A DNA stretch of 64,000 nt, taken from NCBI RefSeq assembly GCF_000816245.1, contig NZ_CP007769.1, positions 1,148,464 through 1,212,463 on the forward strand, read 5' to 3'. This DNA comes from Campylobacter sp. RM16704. Lineage in GTDB: Bacteria > Campylobacterota > Campylobacteria > Campylobacterales > Campylobacteraceae. The translations under genes were made by a program, and so were the position numbers. Below, piece after piece: positions 48,800 through 57,377 of the stretch (the stretch's first letter is position 1; the number at the start of each line of letters is the position of its first letter). Under the pieces are notes generated by a model. That model did not search any database, was not told the DNA's origin, and saw only the letters and a program-made list of their open reading frames with translations.

Positions 48800-50134
48800 T
48801 TATAAAATTTGATTTAACATAATGATAATAATTGCAATAGGTGCAACAAATCTGAGTAAAAAATACCATATTTCAAAAATACTTTTACTCATAAACTTAG
48901 AAAATAAATTATAAATTTTTTCTTTATCTATAAAAAATCCTACAAAAATGGCACTTGCTATAGCTCCAAGTGGTAACATAAAATTAGAGGTTAATTTATC
49001 TAAGATATCAAAAAAACTAAAACCAAAAAAACTAAAGCTAACACCATAGCTAATACTAAAAGATAAAATACAACTCATTCCTAAAATAAAAACTATAAAG
49101 CCTATAAATATCAAGGCTTTTATTCTTGAAATTTTATACTCATTAACAAGATAAAAAGTAAAAGGTTCTATCATAGAAACTGCTGAAGTAATCCCTGCAA
49201 AAAACAAAGCTAGAAAAAAATAAAAGGCTAGAAAATGACCAAAAATAGTGCCTAAATTAGAAAATAAGGTTGTTAAAGATATAAATACAAGTCCGGCACC
49301 TTCTGCTGGATTGGCATTAAATTTAAAAATAAAAGTAAACACAATAAGACCCATCATGAGTCCTATGCATATATTTAAAATTATTATAACTATAGAACTT
49401 GTTATTAAATTTGTATCATCCTTTAAAGAGGCTGCATAAGTGGTAATACAACCTATGCCTAAACATAAAGTAAAAAATGCAAGTCCTAAAGCTGTCAATA
49501 CTGAATTTAAATTAAGCTTACTAAAATCAGGATAAAACAAATAAACAAAAGCTTCTTTAAAACCATCTTGAAAAAAACAATATATTAGCATTAACACAAG
49601 CATAATGAACAAACTTGGCATAATCCAAACATTAAGTTTTTCTATACCACTTTTAACACCTCTTGAAACGACAAATAAGGTAAGAAAAAATGCAATTAAA
49701 AAATACAAACTACTTTCTAAAATACTATTTTGTATTAAATTTCCAAATAAAACTCCTGCTTCTTGAGTATTAGTAGGTAAATAATAAATCGAAGTTATCA
49801 TGTATTTTAAAACCCAACCCATAATAACAAGATAAAAAGATAATACAAAAATTCCACCAAGCATAAAAAATCCCGCAAATTTCCATTTTTGAGCATACTT
49901 AGTTGCTAAGCTTTTATAAGCATTTACAGGATCGCTTTGGCTTATTCTTCCCATAGCAATTTCAGCTAAAAAAACACAAAATCCTATACTAATAGTTAAA
50001 AGCAAATACAAAAGGACAAAGGCAAAACCGCCATTTTGTCCCACTAAAGTTGGAAATTTCCAAGCATTGCCAAGCCCTATTGCCCCACCTGCCACTGCTA
50101 AAACAAAGCCTATTTTAGAAAATTTATCATTCAT
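48800..50134 (-). CDS. Na+-dependent SNF-family symporter, paralogue 3
   Basis: 444 residues. It begins with the SNF signature KIGFVLAVAGGAIGLGNAWKFP (helix 1 with unwound GxxxGLGNxWxFP core), followed by about ten further membrane helices. Bacterial members take up amino acids or amines with Na+. It is the most divergent of the three adjacent copies (ISQSDPVNAYKSLA versus LSEKDPVNAYYTLA) and lies 9 bp after paralogue 2. C. jejuni has two such genes at the matching place, as I recall. Confidence 0.88.
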   Translation of the reverse strand: MNDKFSKIGFVLAVAGGAIGLGNAWKFPTLVGQNGGFAFVLLYLLLTISIGFCVFLAEIAMGRISQSDPVNAYKSLATKYAQKWKFAGFFMLGGIFVLSFYLVIMGWVLKYMITSIYYLPTNTQEAGVLFGNLIQNSILESSLYFLIAFFLTLFVVSRGVKSGIEKLNVWIMPSLFIMLVLMLIYCFFQDGFKEAFVYLFYPDFSKLNLNSVLTALGLAFFTLCLGIGCITTYAASLKDDTNLITSSIVIIILNICIGLMMGLIVFTFIFKFNANPAEGAGLVFISLTTLFSNLGTIFGHFLAFYFFLALFFAGITSAVSMIEPFTFYLVNEYKISRIKALIFIGFIVFILGMSCILSFSISYGVSFSFFGFSFFDILDKLTSNFMLPLGAIASAIFVGFFIDKEKIYNLFSKFMSKSIFEIWYFLLRFVAPIAIIIIMLNQIL

Positions 50135-50143
50135 TTTAATACC

Positions 50144-51481
50144 TTAGAAAAAAAGCTGTCTAGCCATAATTAAAATAACTGCTAGCGGTGAAACATATCT
50201 TAAAAAGATATACCAAATTTCAAAATACACCCCACGCATAAAGGGGTGAAATAAAATTTGTAAAGCTTCTTTTTTAAGCACAAAACCTACAAAAAAAGCT
50301 GTAATTAAAGCTGAAATTGGCATTAATAAATTTTGTATGAAAAAATCTAAAATATCAAAAAAGCTTTTTCCAAAGAAATTTAAACTCGATGCACTTACAT
50401 GATAAAAAGAAAGTATAGATAAACTTCCCAAAAAATACACAATCACTCCCACAAAAACCAAGGCTTTTTTTCTTGAAATTTGATAACGATTTATAAGATA
50501 AAAAGTAAAAGGTTCTATCATAGAAATAGCTGAAGTAATCCCTGCAAAAAATAAAGCAATAAAAAAAGCTATGGCTAAAATATTTCCTAAAAATCCTAAT
50601 TTTGCAAAAAGCGTTGTTAGTGATATAAAAATAAGCCCTGGTCCTTGTTGAGTTGGATCAGCTCCAAATTCAAATATAAAAGTAAATACAATAAGTCCCA
50701 TCATTAAACCGATAATAGTATTAATAATGATAATATTTAAAGCACTACTTATAAAATTTGTTCTATCAGGCAAACTTGCTGCATAGGTTAAAATCACACA
50801 TACACCTAAAGACATACTAAAAAATGCAAGACCAAGTGCATCTAGTATAGAATTAACACTTAATTTTGAAAAATCAGGTACAAACAAAAACTCACTAGCC
50901 TTAGAAAAACCATCCATACTAAAAGAATACCCAAGCATTAAAATAAGTAAAATAAATAAACTTGGCATCATCCAAACATTAAGTTTTTCTATACCACTTT
51001 TAACACCTTTTGAAACTACATAAAAAATTACTATAAATACAAAAGTAAAACATATAAATTGAGATAAAACATCATTAGAAAGTAAATTTCCAAAAATAGT
51101 GCCTGCTTCATTTGTATCTTTGGGCAATTCAAAAAATCCAAAATAAGCATATTTTGCTATCCAACCTATAACAACACTATAAAAAGACACTAAAATAATA
51201 GCACCTAGCATAAAAAATCCTGCCAATGACCATGCTTTTTTATGTTTTGGTGCTAAAGTATAATAAGCATTTACAGGATCTTTTTCACTAAGCTTTCCTA
51301 TGCTAAGCTCAGCTAGAAAAATAACAAAAGCCACACCTAGTGTTAAAAGCAAATACACCACCACAAAGGCAGAACCTCCATTATTACCCACTAAAGTTGG
51401 AAATTTCCAAGCGTTTCCAAGTCCAACAGCTGAACCTGCTACTGCTAAAACAAAGCCTATTTTAGAAAATTTTTCATTCAT
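50144..51481 (-). CDS. Na+-dependent SNF-family symporter, paralogue 2
   Basis: 445 residues with the same fold and signature GFVLAVAGSAVGLGNAWKFP. It shares 217 identical bases (50883-51099) with paralogue 1, covering part of the middle of the protein (about 128-199), whereas the flanks differ clearly. The substrate is unknown. It lies 9 bp after paralogue 1 and 9 bp before paralogue 3, so the three are probably one operon. Confidence 0.88.
   Translation of the reverse strand: MNEKFSKIGFVLAVAGSAVGLGNAWKFPTLVGNNGGSAFVVVYLLLTLGVAFVIFLAELSIGKLSEKDPVNAYYTLAPKHKKAWSLAGFFMLGAIILVSFYSVVIGWIAKYAYFGFFELPKDTNEAGTIFGNLLSNDVLSQFICFTFVFIVIFYVVSKGVKSGIEKLNVWMMPSLFILLILMLGYSFSMDGFSKASEFLFVPDFSKLSVNSILDALGLAFFSMSLGVCVILTYAASLPDRTNFISSALNIIIINTIIGLMMGLIVFTFIFEFGADPTQQGPGLIFISLTTLFAKLGFLGNILAIAFFIALFFAGITSAISMIEPFTFYLINRYQISRKKALVFVGVIVYFLGSLSILSFYHVSASSLNFFGKSFFDILDFFIQNLLMPISALITAFFVGFVLKKEALQILFHPFMRGVYFEIWYIFLRYVSPLAVILIMARQLFF
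50883..51099 (-). repeat. 217-bp identical repeat, copy in SNF paralogue 2
   Basis: Base-for-base identical to 52245-52461 (offset 1362) when compared position by position. It encodes the segment around VVSKGVKSGIEKLNVWMMPS. The flanking sequence diverges immediately at both ends, which is the mark of recent gene conversion. Confidence 0.9.
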
Positions 51482-51490
51482 CTTTTAACC

Positions 51491-52843
51491 TTAAAAAAAT
51501 AATTGTTTTACCATGATTAAAATCACCGCCAAAGGTGAAATGTATCTTACAAAAAAATACCAACACTCAAAATAAATACCTTTCATATAAGGATAAAATA
51601 AAGTTTGTAAAGCTTCTTTTTTAAGCACAAAACCTACAAAAATAGCACCAAATAATCCTCCCAAAGGCATCATTAAATTTGAAGCAATAAAATCTAATAC
51701 ATCAAAAAAGCTTTTTCCAAAAAATTCCAAAGAGTCTTTACTCCACTCAATTCCTGATAAAATACACAAACTACCCAAAATATAAACTATAAATGCTATA
51801 AAAACCAGTGCTTTTTTTCTTGTAAAATCATAAGAATTAATTAAGTAAAAAGTTAAAGGTTCTATCATAGAAACTGCTGAAGTAATCCCTGCAAAAAATA
51901 ATGCAATAAAAAAAGCCACAGCTAAGATATTTCCCAAAGGCAAAAAACCCAAGGGATCTATATTTGAAAATAAACTCATTAGTGAAACAAAAATCAAACC
52001 AGGACCTTGTTGAGCTGGGTTTCCATCAAATTCAAAAATAAAAGTAAAAACGATAAGCCCCATCATAATGCCGATGATAATGTTGATAATTATAATATTA
52101 ATAGTACTTGCAATAAAATTGGTTCTATCGGACAAACTTGCTGAATAAGTTATAATTGAACCTACCCCGATAGACAAAGAAAAACAAGCAAGTCCTAAGG
52201 CACTTAAAAATGCCCCTACTCCGAGCTTAGAAAAATCTGGAGAGAACAAAAACTCACTAGCCTTAGAAAAACCATCCATACTAAAAGAATACCCAAGCAT
52301 TAAAATAAGTAAAATAAATAAACTTGGCATCATCCAAACATTAAGTTTTTCTATACCACTTTTAACACCTTTTGAAACTACATAAAAAATTACTATAAAT
52401 ACAAAAGTAAAACATATAAATTGAGATAAAACATCATTAGAAAGTAAATTTCCAAAAATAGCACCACTTTCTTCTATATTTTTTGGTAAAGGAAAAAAAC
52501 CAAAATATGCATACTTAACAATCCATCCTATAATCACACTATAAAAAGAAACAATCAAAATAGCACCTATTAAAGAAAAACCAACTATAGACCATGCTTT
52601 TTTATGTTTTGGTGCTAAAGTATAATAAGCATTTACAGGATCTTTTTCACTAAGCTTTCCTATGCTAAGCTCAGCTAAAAATATAACAAAACCCACACCT
52701 AAAGTCAAAAGCAAATATAAAAGCACAAAAGCAGAACCGCCATTTTGTCCTACTAAAGTTGGAAATTTCCAAGCGTTTCCAAGCCCAACAGCTGAACCTG
52801 CTACTGCTAAAATAAAACCTATTTTAGAAAATTTTTCATTCAT
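51491..52843 (-). CDS. Na+-dependent SNF-family symporter, paralogue 1
   Basis: 450 residues, first gene of the three-copy tandem. Signature GFILAVAGSAVGLGNAWKFP in helix 1; TM6 region SIGVGSIITYSASLSDRTNF corresponds to the unwound sodium/substrate site. A small insertion (DPLGFLPLGN) near residue 285 distinguishes it. It carries the 217-bp block (52245-52461) identical to paralogue 2. A TATAAT at 52873-52868 likely drives the operon. Confidence 0.88.
   Translation of the reverse strand: MNEKFSKIGFILAVAGSAVGLGNAWKFPTLVGQNGGSAFVLLYLLLTLGVGFVIFLAELSIGKLSEKDPVNAYYTLAPKHKKAWSIVGFSLIGAILIVSFYSVIIGWIVKYAYFGFFPLPKNIEESGAIFGNLLSNDVLSQFICFTFVFIVIFYVVSKGVKSGIEKLNVWMMPSLFILLILMLGYSFSMDGFSKASEFLFSPDFSKLGVGAFLSALGLACFSLSIGVGSIITYSASLSDRTNFIASTINIIIINIIIGIMMGLIVFTFIFEFDGNPAQQGPGLIFVSLMSLFSNIDPLGFLPLGNILAVAFFIALFFAGITSAVSMIEPLTFYLINSYDFTRKKALVFIAFIVYILGSLCILSGIEWSKDSLEFFGKSFFDVLDFIASNLMMPLGGLFGAIFVGFVLKKEALQTLFYPYMKGIYFECWYFFVRYISPLAVILIMVKQLFF
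52245..52461 (-). repeat. 217-bp identical repeat, copy in SNF paralogue 1
   Basis: Partner of the identical segment at 50883-51099. The repeats are in direct orientation, so they could also recombine to delete one transporter gene. Confidence 0.9.
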
Positions 52844-52867
52844 AAAAATAACCTTAAAAAATGTAAA

Positions 52868-52873
52868 ATTATA
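52868..52873 (-). promoter_or_regulatory. Candidate -10 box for the SNF transporter operon
   Basis: TATAAT on the minus strand 25-30 bp upstream of the first transporter ATG. An AAGG ribosome site follows. Confidence 0.5.
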
Positions 52874-52963
52874 AAAACGTTTAATGTAGCTAAAAAAAAC
52901 TTTAATTTGTTTTAAAATACGCTTATTAATTTAAATTTCAATAATTTTAAAGCTATATTAATA

Positions 52964-52969
52964 TATAAT
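52964..52969 (+). promoter_or_regulatory. Candidate -10 box for atpE
   Basis: TATAAT about 70 bp upstream of the atpE ATG, giving a leader of about 60 nt. That leader contains the unusual GC-richer segment at 52986-53018. Confidence 0.5.
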
Positions 52970-52985
52970 TTTTCTTTTATAAATC

Positions 52986-53018
52986 ATGAGTAGGGATACG
53001 CAAGCCGAAAAGATTTAA
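52986..53018 (+). other. atpE leader element with possible 10-codon upstream ORF
   Basis: A short segment with distinctly higher GC than its surroundings sits in the atpE leader. Read as ATG...TAA it would encode MSRDTQAEKI, but without a clear ribosome site. AAATC before it and GATTT at its end can pair, so it may instead be a small structured RNA element. Existence and role are uncertain. Confidence 0.3.
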
Positions 53019-53037
53019 TTTATTTTAAGGAAAAATA

Positions 53038-53361
53038 ATGAAAAAAATCGTATTTTTTATGCTAGCTTTAAGTGGTTTTGCATTTGCAGCTGAAGGCTCT
53101 ATGAATCAATGGCTAGCTTCATTTTCAATTTTAGCAGCAGGTTTAGGACTTGGTGTTGCGGCTTTAGGTGGAGCTATTGGTATGGGTAATACTGCGGCAG
53201 CAACTATAGCAGGTACTGCTAGAAATCCTGGCCTTGGCGGTAAATTAATGACTACTATGTTTATTGCTTTAGCGATGATTGAGGCACAAGTTATTTATGC
53301 ACTTGTTATTGCTCTTATCGCTCTTTATGCTAATCCATTCCAAGCATTAGTAGCAGCTTAA
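53038..53361 (+). CDS. atpE: ATP synthase F0 subunit c
   Basis: 107 residues, longer than the roughly 80 of E. coli because of a signal-like N-terminus (1-20, ending AFA), as in other epsilonproteobacteria. Two helices form the hairpin: the first contains the glycine-rich AAGLGLGVAALGGAIGMG, the loop is ARNPGLGG, and the second carries the ion-binding Glu in ALAMIEAQVIYALV. The rotor ring subunit; a carries in atpB (58919-59599) elsewhere in the window, and the F1 genes are not here. AAGGAA ribosome site. Confidence 0.96.
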   Translation: MKKIVFFMLALSGFAFAAEGSMNQWLASFSILAAGLGLGVAALGGAIGMGNTAAATIAGTARNPGLGGKLMTTMFIALAMIEAQVIYALVIALIALYANPFQALVAA

Positions 53362-53366
53362 TAAAA

Positions 53367-53384
53367 AAGCCCTTCTAAGGGCTT
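53367..53384 (+). terminator. Hairpin after atpE
   Basis: AAGCCCTT/AAGGGCTT stem of 8 bp with a 2-nt gap, immediately after the atpE stop and just before the tRNA. There is no T-run, so it may act as a processing or stabilising hairpin with readthrough into the tRNA. Confidence 0.5.
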
Positions 53385-53388
53385 ATAT

Positions 53389-53474
53389 GCGGTTATGGTG
53401 GAATTGGTAGACACGCCATCTTGAGGGGGTGGTGCGCTTTGCGTGTGCGAGTTCAAATCTCGCTAACCGCACCA
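53389..53474 (+). tRNA. tRNA-Leu (anticodon GAG)
   Basis: 86 nt including an encoded CCA. Acceptor GCGGTTA pairs with TAACCGC. The D-arm has GGAATTGGTAGACAC, the anticodon stem CCATC/GGTGG encloses loop TTGAGGG (anticodon GAG), a class II long variable arm follows (TGCGCTTTGCGTG), and the T-arm is GCGAGTTCAAATCTCGC. It reads CUC and CUU. Confidence 0.96.
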
Positions 53475-53500
53475 TTATACTGTTTAGGATATTATAATAA

Positions 53501-53935
53501 ATGACTTTTTATCTTTTAATTAGTGCCATAGCTTTTTTAATTCTTTTTTTTGCTATTAAAAATTACACTTTAAAATTAGATGAGAAAAAACTAATTGAAC
53601 CCATAAAGACAAACATATATCCTGAATTTTGTGATTTAATTAATGAAGAAATGAGAAAAATAAAAAATAAGGTTTTGCAAAAAGAAATTCAACTAAAAGA
53701 TGAAAATAAAAATGATGAATTTTTAGAAATACTTAGCGACATGAGTAGAAAGTTAAATCACATACAAACAATGAATTTAAGCAAAAAAAATAATATTTTA
53801 TGGGAAGAAACTTTATTTGATTTTTTAAAAGAACTTGAGTCTGTCAATGAAAAATATATCAATTGCTATGAAGAAATTAATGAAGAAGTGCGGAATTCTT
53901 TGCAAGATAAATTCTATAATTTAACAAAAAACTAA
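53501..53935 (+). CDS. Small membrane-anchored helical protein, unknown function
   Basis: 144 residues. One N-terminal membrane helix (about 3-20, FYLLISAIAFLILFFAI) and a helical, Lys/Glu-rich cytoplasmic or periplasmic remainder. No family recognised. The ribosome site is weak (AGG about 15 nt upstream) and it begins 27 bp after the tRNA, so it may be co-transcribed with it. Base composition and codon use look like the neighbours. Confidence 0.7.
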   Translation: MTFYLLISAIAFLILFFAIKNYTLKLDEKKLIEPIKTNIYPEFCDLINEEMRKIKNKVLQKEIQLKDENKNDEFLEILSDMSRKLNHIQTMNLSKKNNILWEETLFDFLKELESVNEKYINCYEEINEEVRNSLQDKFYNLTKN

Positions 53936-53962
53936 TACAATTAGATTTTCGAAAAAATATGC

Positions 53963-53968
53963 TATAAT
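53963..53968 (+). promoter_or_regulatory. Candidate -10 box for the double-PAS chemoreceptor
   Basis: GCTATAAT about 35 bp upstream of the ATG at 54004, with AAGGAAC as ribosome site. Confidence 0.55.
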
Positions 53969-54003
53969 TGTGAGATTACAATCTTAAATAAAGGAACTTA
54001 TCT

Positions 54004-55296
54004 ATGTTTGGTAACAAGAAAAAAGTAAATGAGCAAATAATTCAACTAGAACAATCTAATCAGTCTTTTCAAGATATTTTTAATGCCATTAGCAATACAA
54101 TGGCTATGATAGAATTTCAAATTGATGGGACTATTATTACTGCGAATGAAAATTTTTTGAAAACCATGAATTATTCTTTGGAAGAAATTCAAGGAAAACA
54201 CCATAGTATGTTCTGTCTACCAGAAGTAGTTAAGTCTCAAAGATATGCTGACTTTTGGAAGGATTTAAGAAGTGGAAAGTCTAGAAATGGACTTTTTAGA
54301 CGTATAGCAAAGGGTGGTAAGGACATATACTTAGAAGCTAACTACCTACCAATTATTAGCCAAAAAAATGAAGTGTATAAAGTTATTAAGTTTGCAAATG
54401 ATATTACACAAAGGCACTATGAAATGCTTAATCTAAAAAATACCATAGAAGCTGCAAATCGCTCCATGGCTATTATAGAATTTGATCCTTATGGAGAAAT
54501 TTTAGATGCAAATGAAAATTTCACAAAAACTATGGGATATTCTCTAAATGAAATAAAAGGGAAACATCATAGTATGTTTTGTGAAGAGAAATTTAGAAAT
54601 TCCAAAGAATATACAATATTTTGGGAAGAATTACGAAGCGGAAAATTTCAATCTGGAAAATTCACACGCTATGGAAAAAATAATAAAATAGTATATCTAG
54701 AAGCAAGTTATAATCCAGTTAAAAATGATGACGGAAAAATTTATAGAGTAATTAAATTTGCTACAGATATTACAGATCAAATAGTAAGAGATGAAGAAAA
54801 ATTAAAACTTATCAGTGAGTTAGCCGAACAAAACGACAATTTAACCCAACAAGGAGATGGCGTTATAGAAAATACTGTACAAAATATACAAAACATTGCT
54901 GATATGATGAATAACAGTAGTAATTTAGTTTCTTCTTTAAACGAACAATCAGAAGAAATTAAAAATATTATTCAAACTATAAGTGATATAGCCGATCAAA
55001 CCAATCTTTTAGCACTAAATGCAGCTATTGAAGCAGCACGTGCAGGTGAACATGGACGTGGCTTTGCTGTTGTTGCTGATGAAGTAAGAAACCTAGCAGA
55101 AAGAACGGGTCATTCTGTAAATGAAATTACTACCACAATTAATTCTATTAGAAATGTAACTTCTGAAGTTGTACAAAGTATTAGAGATGGCCTAGGTGAA
55201 GTAAATCATAGTGTTGAATTAGCAAAAGAAGCTAAAGATTGTATGGAGAAAATAAGAAATAGCTCTGCTCAAGTAGCACAAGCTATGCAAAAATAA
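54004..55296 (+). CDS. Soluble double-PAS chemoreceptor (CetZ/Tlp8-like)
   Basis: 430 residues with no membrane segment. Two consecutive PAS domains (about 20-140 and 145-265), each with the pattern [29 protein letters not shown]-like, are nearly superimposable, indicating internal duplication. A short methyl-accepting signalling domain (about 290-430) contains the conserved tip [20 protein letters not shown] and [15 protein letters not shown]. Length and architecture match C. jejuni CetZ (Tlp8), an energy-taxis receptor expected to sense redox or flavin state through PAS. The flavin or haem ligands were not verified. Confidence 0.85.
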   Translation: MFGNKKKVNEQIIQLEQSNQSFQDIFNAISNTMAMIEFQIDGTIITANENFLKTMNYSLEEIQGKHHSMFCLPEVVKSQRYADFWKDLRSGKSRNGLFRRIAKGGKDIYLEANYLPIISQKNEVYKVIKFANDITQRHYEMLNLKNTIEAANRSMAIIEFDPYGEILDANENFTKTMGYSLNEIKGKHHSMFCEEKFRNSKEYTIFWEELRSGKFQSGKFTRYGKNNKIVYLEASYNPVKNDDGKIYRVIKFATDITDQIVRDEEKLKLISELAEQNDNLTQQGDGVIENTVQNIQNIADMMNNSSNLVSSLNEQSEEIKNIIQTISDIADQTNLLALNAAIEAARAGEHGRGFAVVADEVRNLAERTGHSVNEITTTINSIRNVTSEVVQSIRDGLGEVNHSVELAKEAKDCMEKIRNSSAQVAQAMQK

Positions 55297-55298
55297 AT

Positions 55299-55330
55299 AA
55301 AAGTTTTTAGCTTAAATGCTAAAAACTTTT
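55299..55330. terminator. Bidirectional terminator between the chemoreceptor gene and pyrC2
   Basis: Perfect 13-bp stem (55299-55311 and 55318-55330) with a 6-nt loop containing the pyrC2 stop codon; A-run and T-run flanks on opposite strands. Confidence 0.85.
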
Positions 55331-56475
55331 CCTGCAATAAAGCTTTTTTCTACCCTACCTTGTAAGATGTTATTTACATATAAACCCTCTCCATTAAAAG
55401 AATGATTTTCATCAAATACAGCAAAGTCAGCATCAAATCCAATTTCTATTTTACCTTTGTTTAATCCCAAAAATTGTGCTTGATTATAACTTGCTAAATC
55501 GCATAATTCTTTCCAAGTTAAAACACTTTCTTTTACTAAATATGTAAAACATAAACTCATATGCATAGCTATAGCATTAATTCCAAAATCTGCCTCATCA
55601 AAAGCTAAATCTTTTTTTGTACTAGGAGTATGCATTGATGTTAAAAAAGTAATTTTTTTGTCTTGAAGCATTTTTTTAAGATTCGTAAGTTCATTTTTAG
55701 ATCTTAAAGGAGGTAAAATTTTTGCTTGGGTATTAAAATTCTCACAAGCACTTTCATCTTTAATTAAATGATGAATCGAAATTTCACTGAAATGATTTTG
55801 CAAAAGTTCGAATGATTTTGCAATAGCTAAAGAATTAAAGCAAGATTTATTTTTATAAAATTCAACTAATTCCTTCATTTTTGCCACTTCGCTAGTTTCA
55901 GCTATATCACTAATTCCTATAAGACCAAGCTCAAAACTAGTTTTACTATCATTCATTACGCCATGATCATCAAAACTTTCATCAAAACACTTTAAAAACA
56001 CAGGAATTGATTTCATATTAGCATATTGCATACTTTGTCTTAAAAAATTAGCACCTATAGTACTTGAAAGTTCCAAGCCCTCAGCACCCATATCTATTAA
56101 AGTTGCAATATTTTTTAATTTTCCATCTTTATTTAATACATTAATAGTAGGTAGAATATTAATATCTAAAGATTTTAACTTATCAAAATAAAGTGCATAA
56201 CCTTGAGTATTAACCTCCAAACTATCTTTTAAAACAATAGTTCCAACTCCACCTTTTAAACATACCTTTTCTAGATCATATAATTTATCTATACTAAATT
56301 CATTATCAAGCAAACTAACATTTAAATCAATGAATAAAGGAAGTAATGTCTTACCTTCTATATCAACAATCTGCTCATCATCACTCAAATCGTTAGCAAT
56401 TTGAGTGATTTTTCCATCTTCTATTTTAAGATCAAGCTTTTGCTCACCATAAATTTTTGCATTTTTGATAATCAT
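55312..56475 (-). CDS. pyrC2: Dihydroorotase-like protein PyrC2, lacking the HxH metal motif
   Basis: About 387 residues using the ATG at 56475, which has an ideal GGAGG site and overlaps the gpsA stop by 4 bp (ATGA); an upstream in-frame ATG at 56520 would run into gpsA. The fold is that of type I dihydroorotases (MIIKNAKIYG, then GKTLLPLFIDLNVSL; C-terminal DADFAVFDENHSFNGEGLYV). However, the usual D-x-H-x-H metal site is D-L-N-V-S, so it is probably catalytically inactive. Such proteins can be structural partners of aspartate carbamoyltransferase. Confidence 0.85.
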   Translation of the reverse strand: MIIKNAKIYGEQKLDLKIEDGKITQIANDLSDDEQIVDIEGKTLLPLFIDLNVSLLDNEFSIDKLYDLEKVCLKGGVGTIVLKDSLEVNTQGYALYFDKLKSLDINILPTINVLNKDGKLKNIATLIDMGAEGLELSSTIGANFLRQSMQYANMKSIPVFLKCFDESFDDHGVMNDSKTSFELGLIGISDIAETSEVAKMKELVEFYKNKSCFNSLAIAKSFELLQNHFSEISIHHLIKDESACENFNTQAKILPPLRSKNELTNLKKMLQDKKITFLTSMHTPSTKKDLAFDEADFGINAIAMHMSLCFTYLVKESVLTWKELCDLASYNQAQFLGLNKGKIEIGFDADFAVFDENHSFNGEGLYVNNILQGRVEKSFIAGKVFSI

Positions 56476-57374
56476 GATATTTCCTCCTTTGATGACATCA
56501 AATCTTTCAAAGATTCCCAAGCATTTTTGCCTTCTAGCATTAAGACCACTTCATTAATAATCGGAGTATAAATTTGAAATTGTTTTGATAAAAAATGTAT
56601 AGCATAAGCGGTTTGAACTCCTTCAGCTACCTCACCAAGTTCTATTAAAATATCTTTTATATTTTTGCCACTAGCCAAACTCAAACCTACTCTATAGTTT
56701 CTTGATAAGTTACTTGAAGCTGTTAAAAACAAATCTCCAGCCCCACTAAGTCCTAGAAATGTTTCTTCTTTAGCATTAAAAAACTGTCCAAAGCGGTGCA
56801 TTTCTACTAGACCTCTTGAAACCAAAGAAGCTCTTGCATTATTGCCTAATTTTAGCCCATCACAAACTCCGCTAGCAATAGCTAAAACATTTTTGTATGC
56901 ACCACAAATTTCAGCACCTTTTACATCAGAACTTGTATAGGTTTTAATATAATTTGGGAAAAAACTTGCAAATTGATTACAAAGTTCTTGATCTTTACCA
57001 CTAATAACCAAAGCACAAGGTTTTTTTTCTAACACTTCGCTTGCAAAAGAAGGGCCACTTAAAAAACAAAGTCTATTGATACTTACAAACTCGCTGAAAA
57101 CCTCATCCATAAATTTTAAGCTTTTACAATCAATACCCTTAGAGGCAACAAGAATTTTTTGATTTAAGTCTTTAAAATTATTTTTTAACCACTCATGTAT
57201 TCCTTGAGCGTATAAAGCAAAAACTAAATATTCATACTCTAAAGCCTTTTTAGTGCTAACAAAATAAGAAAGATCTTTTTTGTGAAAAGAAGTTATCACA
57301 CATTCATTTTTAATACTCAATGCATCATATAAAGCGCTTCCCCATTTTCCTGCACCGATAACTGCTATTTTCAT
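56472..57374 (-). CDS. gpsA: Glycerol-3-phosphate dehydrogenase [NAD(P)+]
   Basis: 300 residues. N-terminal Rossmann motif VIGAGKWGSAL, LVASKGIDCKSLKF, FLSGPSFASEV, the catalytic-lysine region GAEICGAYKNVLAIASGVCDGLKLGNN-like, and the C-terminal AEGVQTAYAI. It supplies sn-glycerol-3-phosphate for phospholipid synthesis. Lies 3 bp after gatB. Confidence 0.96.
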   Translation of the reverse strand: MKIAVIGAGKWGSALYDALSIKNECVITSFHKKDLSYFVSTKKALEYEYLVFALYAQGIHEWLKNNFKDLNQKILVASKGIDCKSLKFMDEVFSEFVSINRLCFLSGPSFASEVLEKKPCALVISGKDQELCNQFASFFPNYIKTYTSSDVKGAEICGAYKNVLAIASGVCDGLKLGNNARASLVSRGLVEMHRFGQFFNAKEETFLGLSGAGDLFLTASSNLSRNYRVGLSLASGKNIKDILIELGEVAEGVQTAYAIHFLSKQFQIYTPIINEVVLMLEGKNAWESLKDLMSSKEEIS

Positions 57375-57377
57375 ATT

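Noticed and set aside
50883-52461. 217-bp direct repeat as an insertion-sequence trace
   Set aside because: It lies wholly within two homologous coding regions at the same codon positions, with no terminal inverted repeats; gene conversion explains it.
52976-53037. Known riboswitch (such as c-di-GMP class) in the atpE leader
   Set aside because: A short GGGATACGCAAGCC stretch recalls part of such motifs, but the leader is only about 60 nt and lacks the remaining conserved helices.
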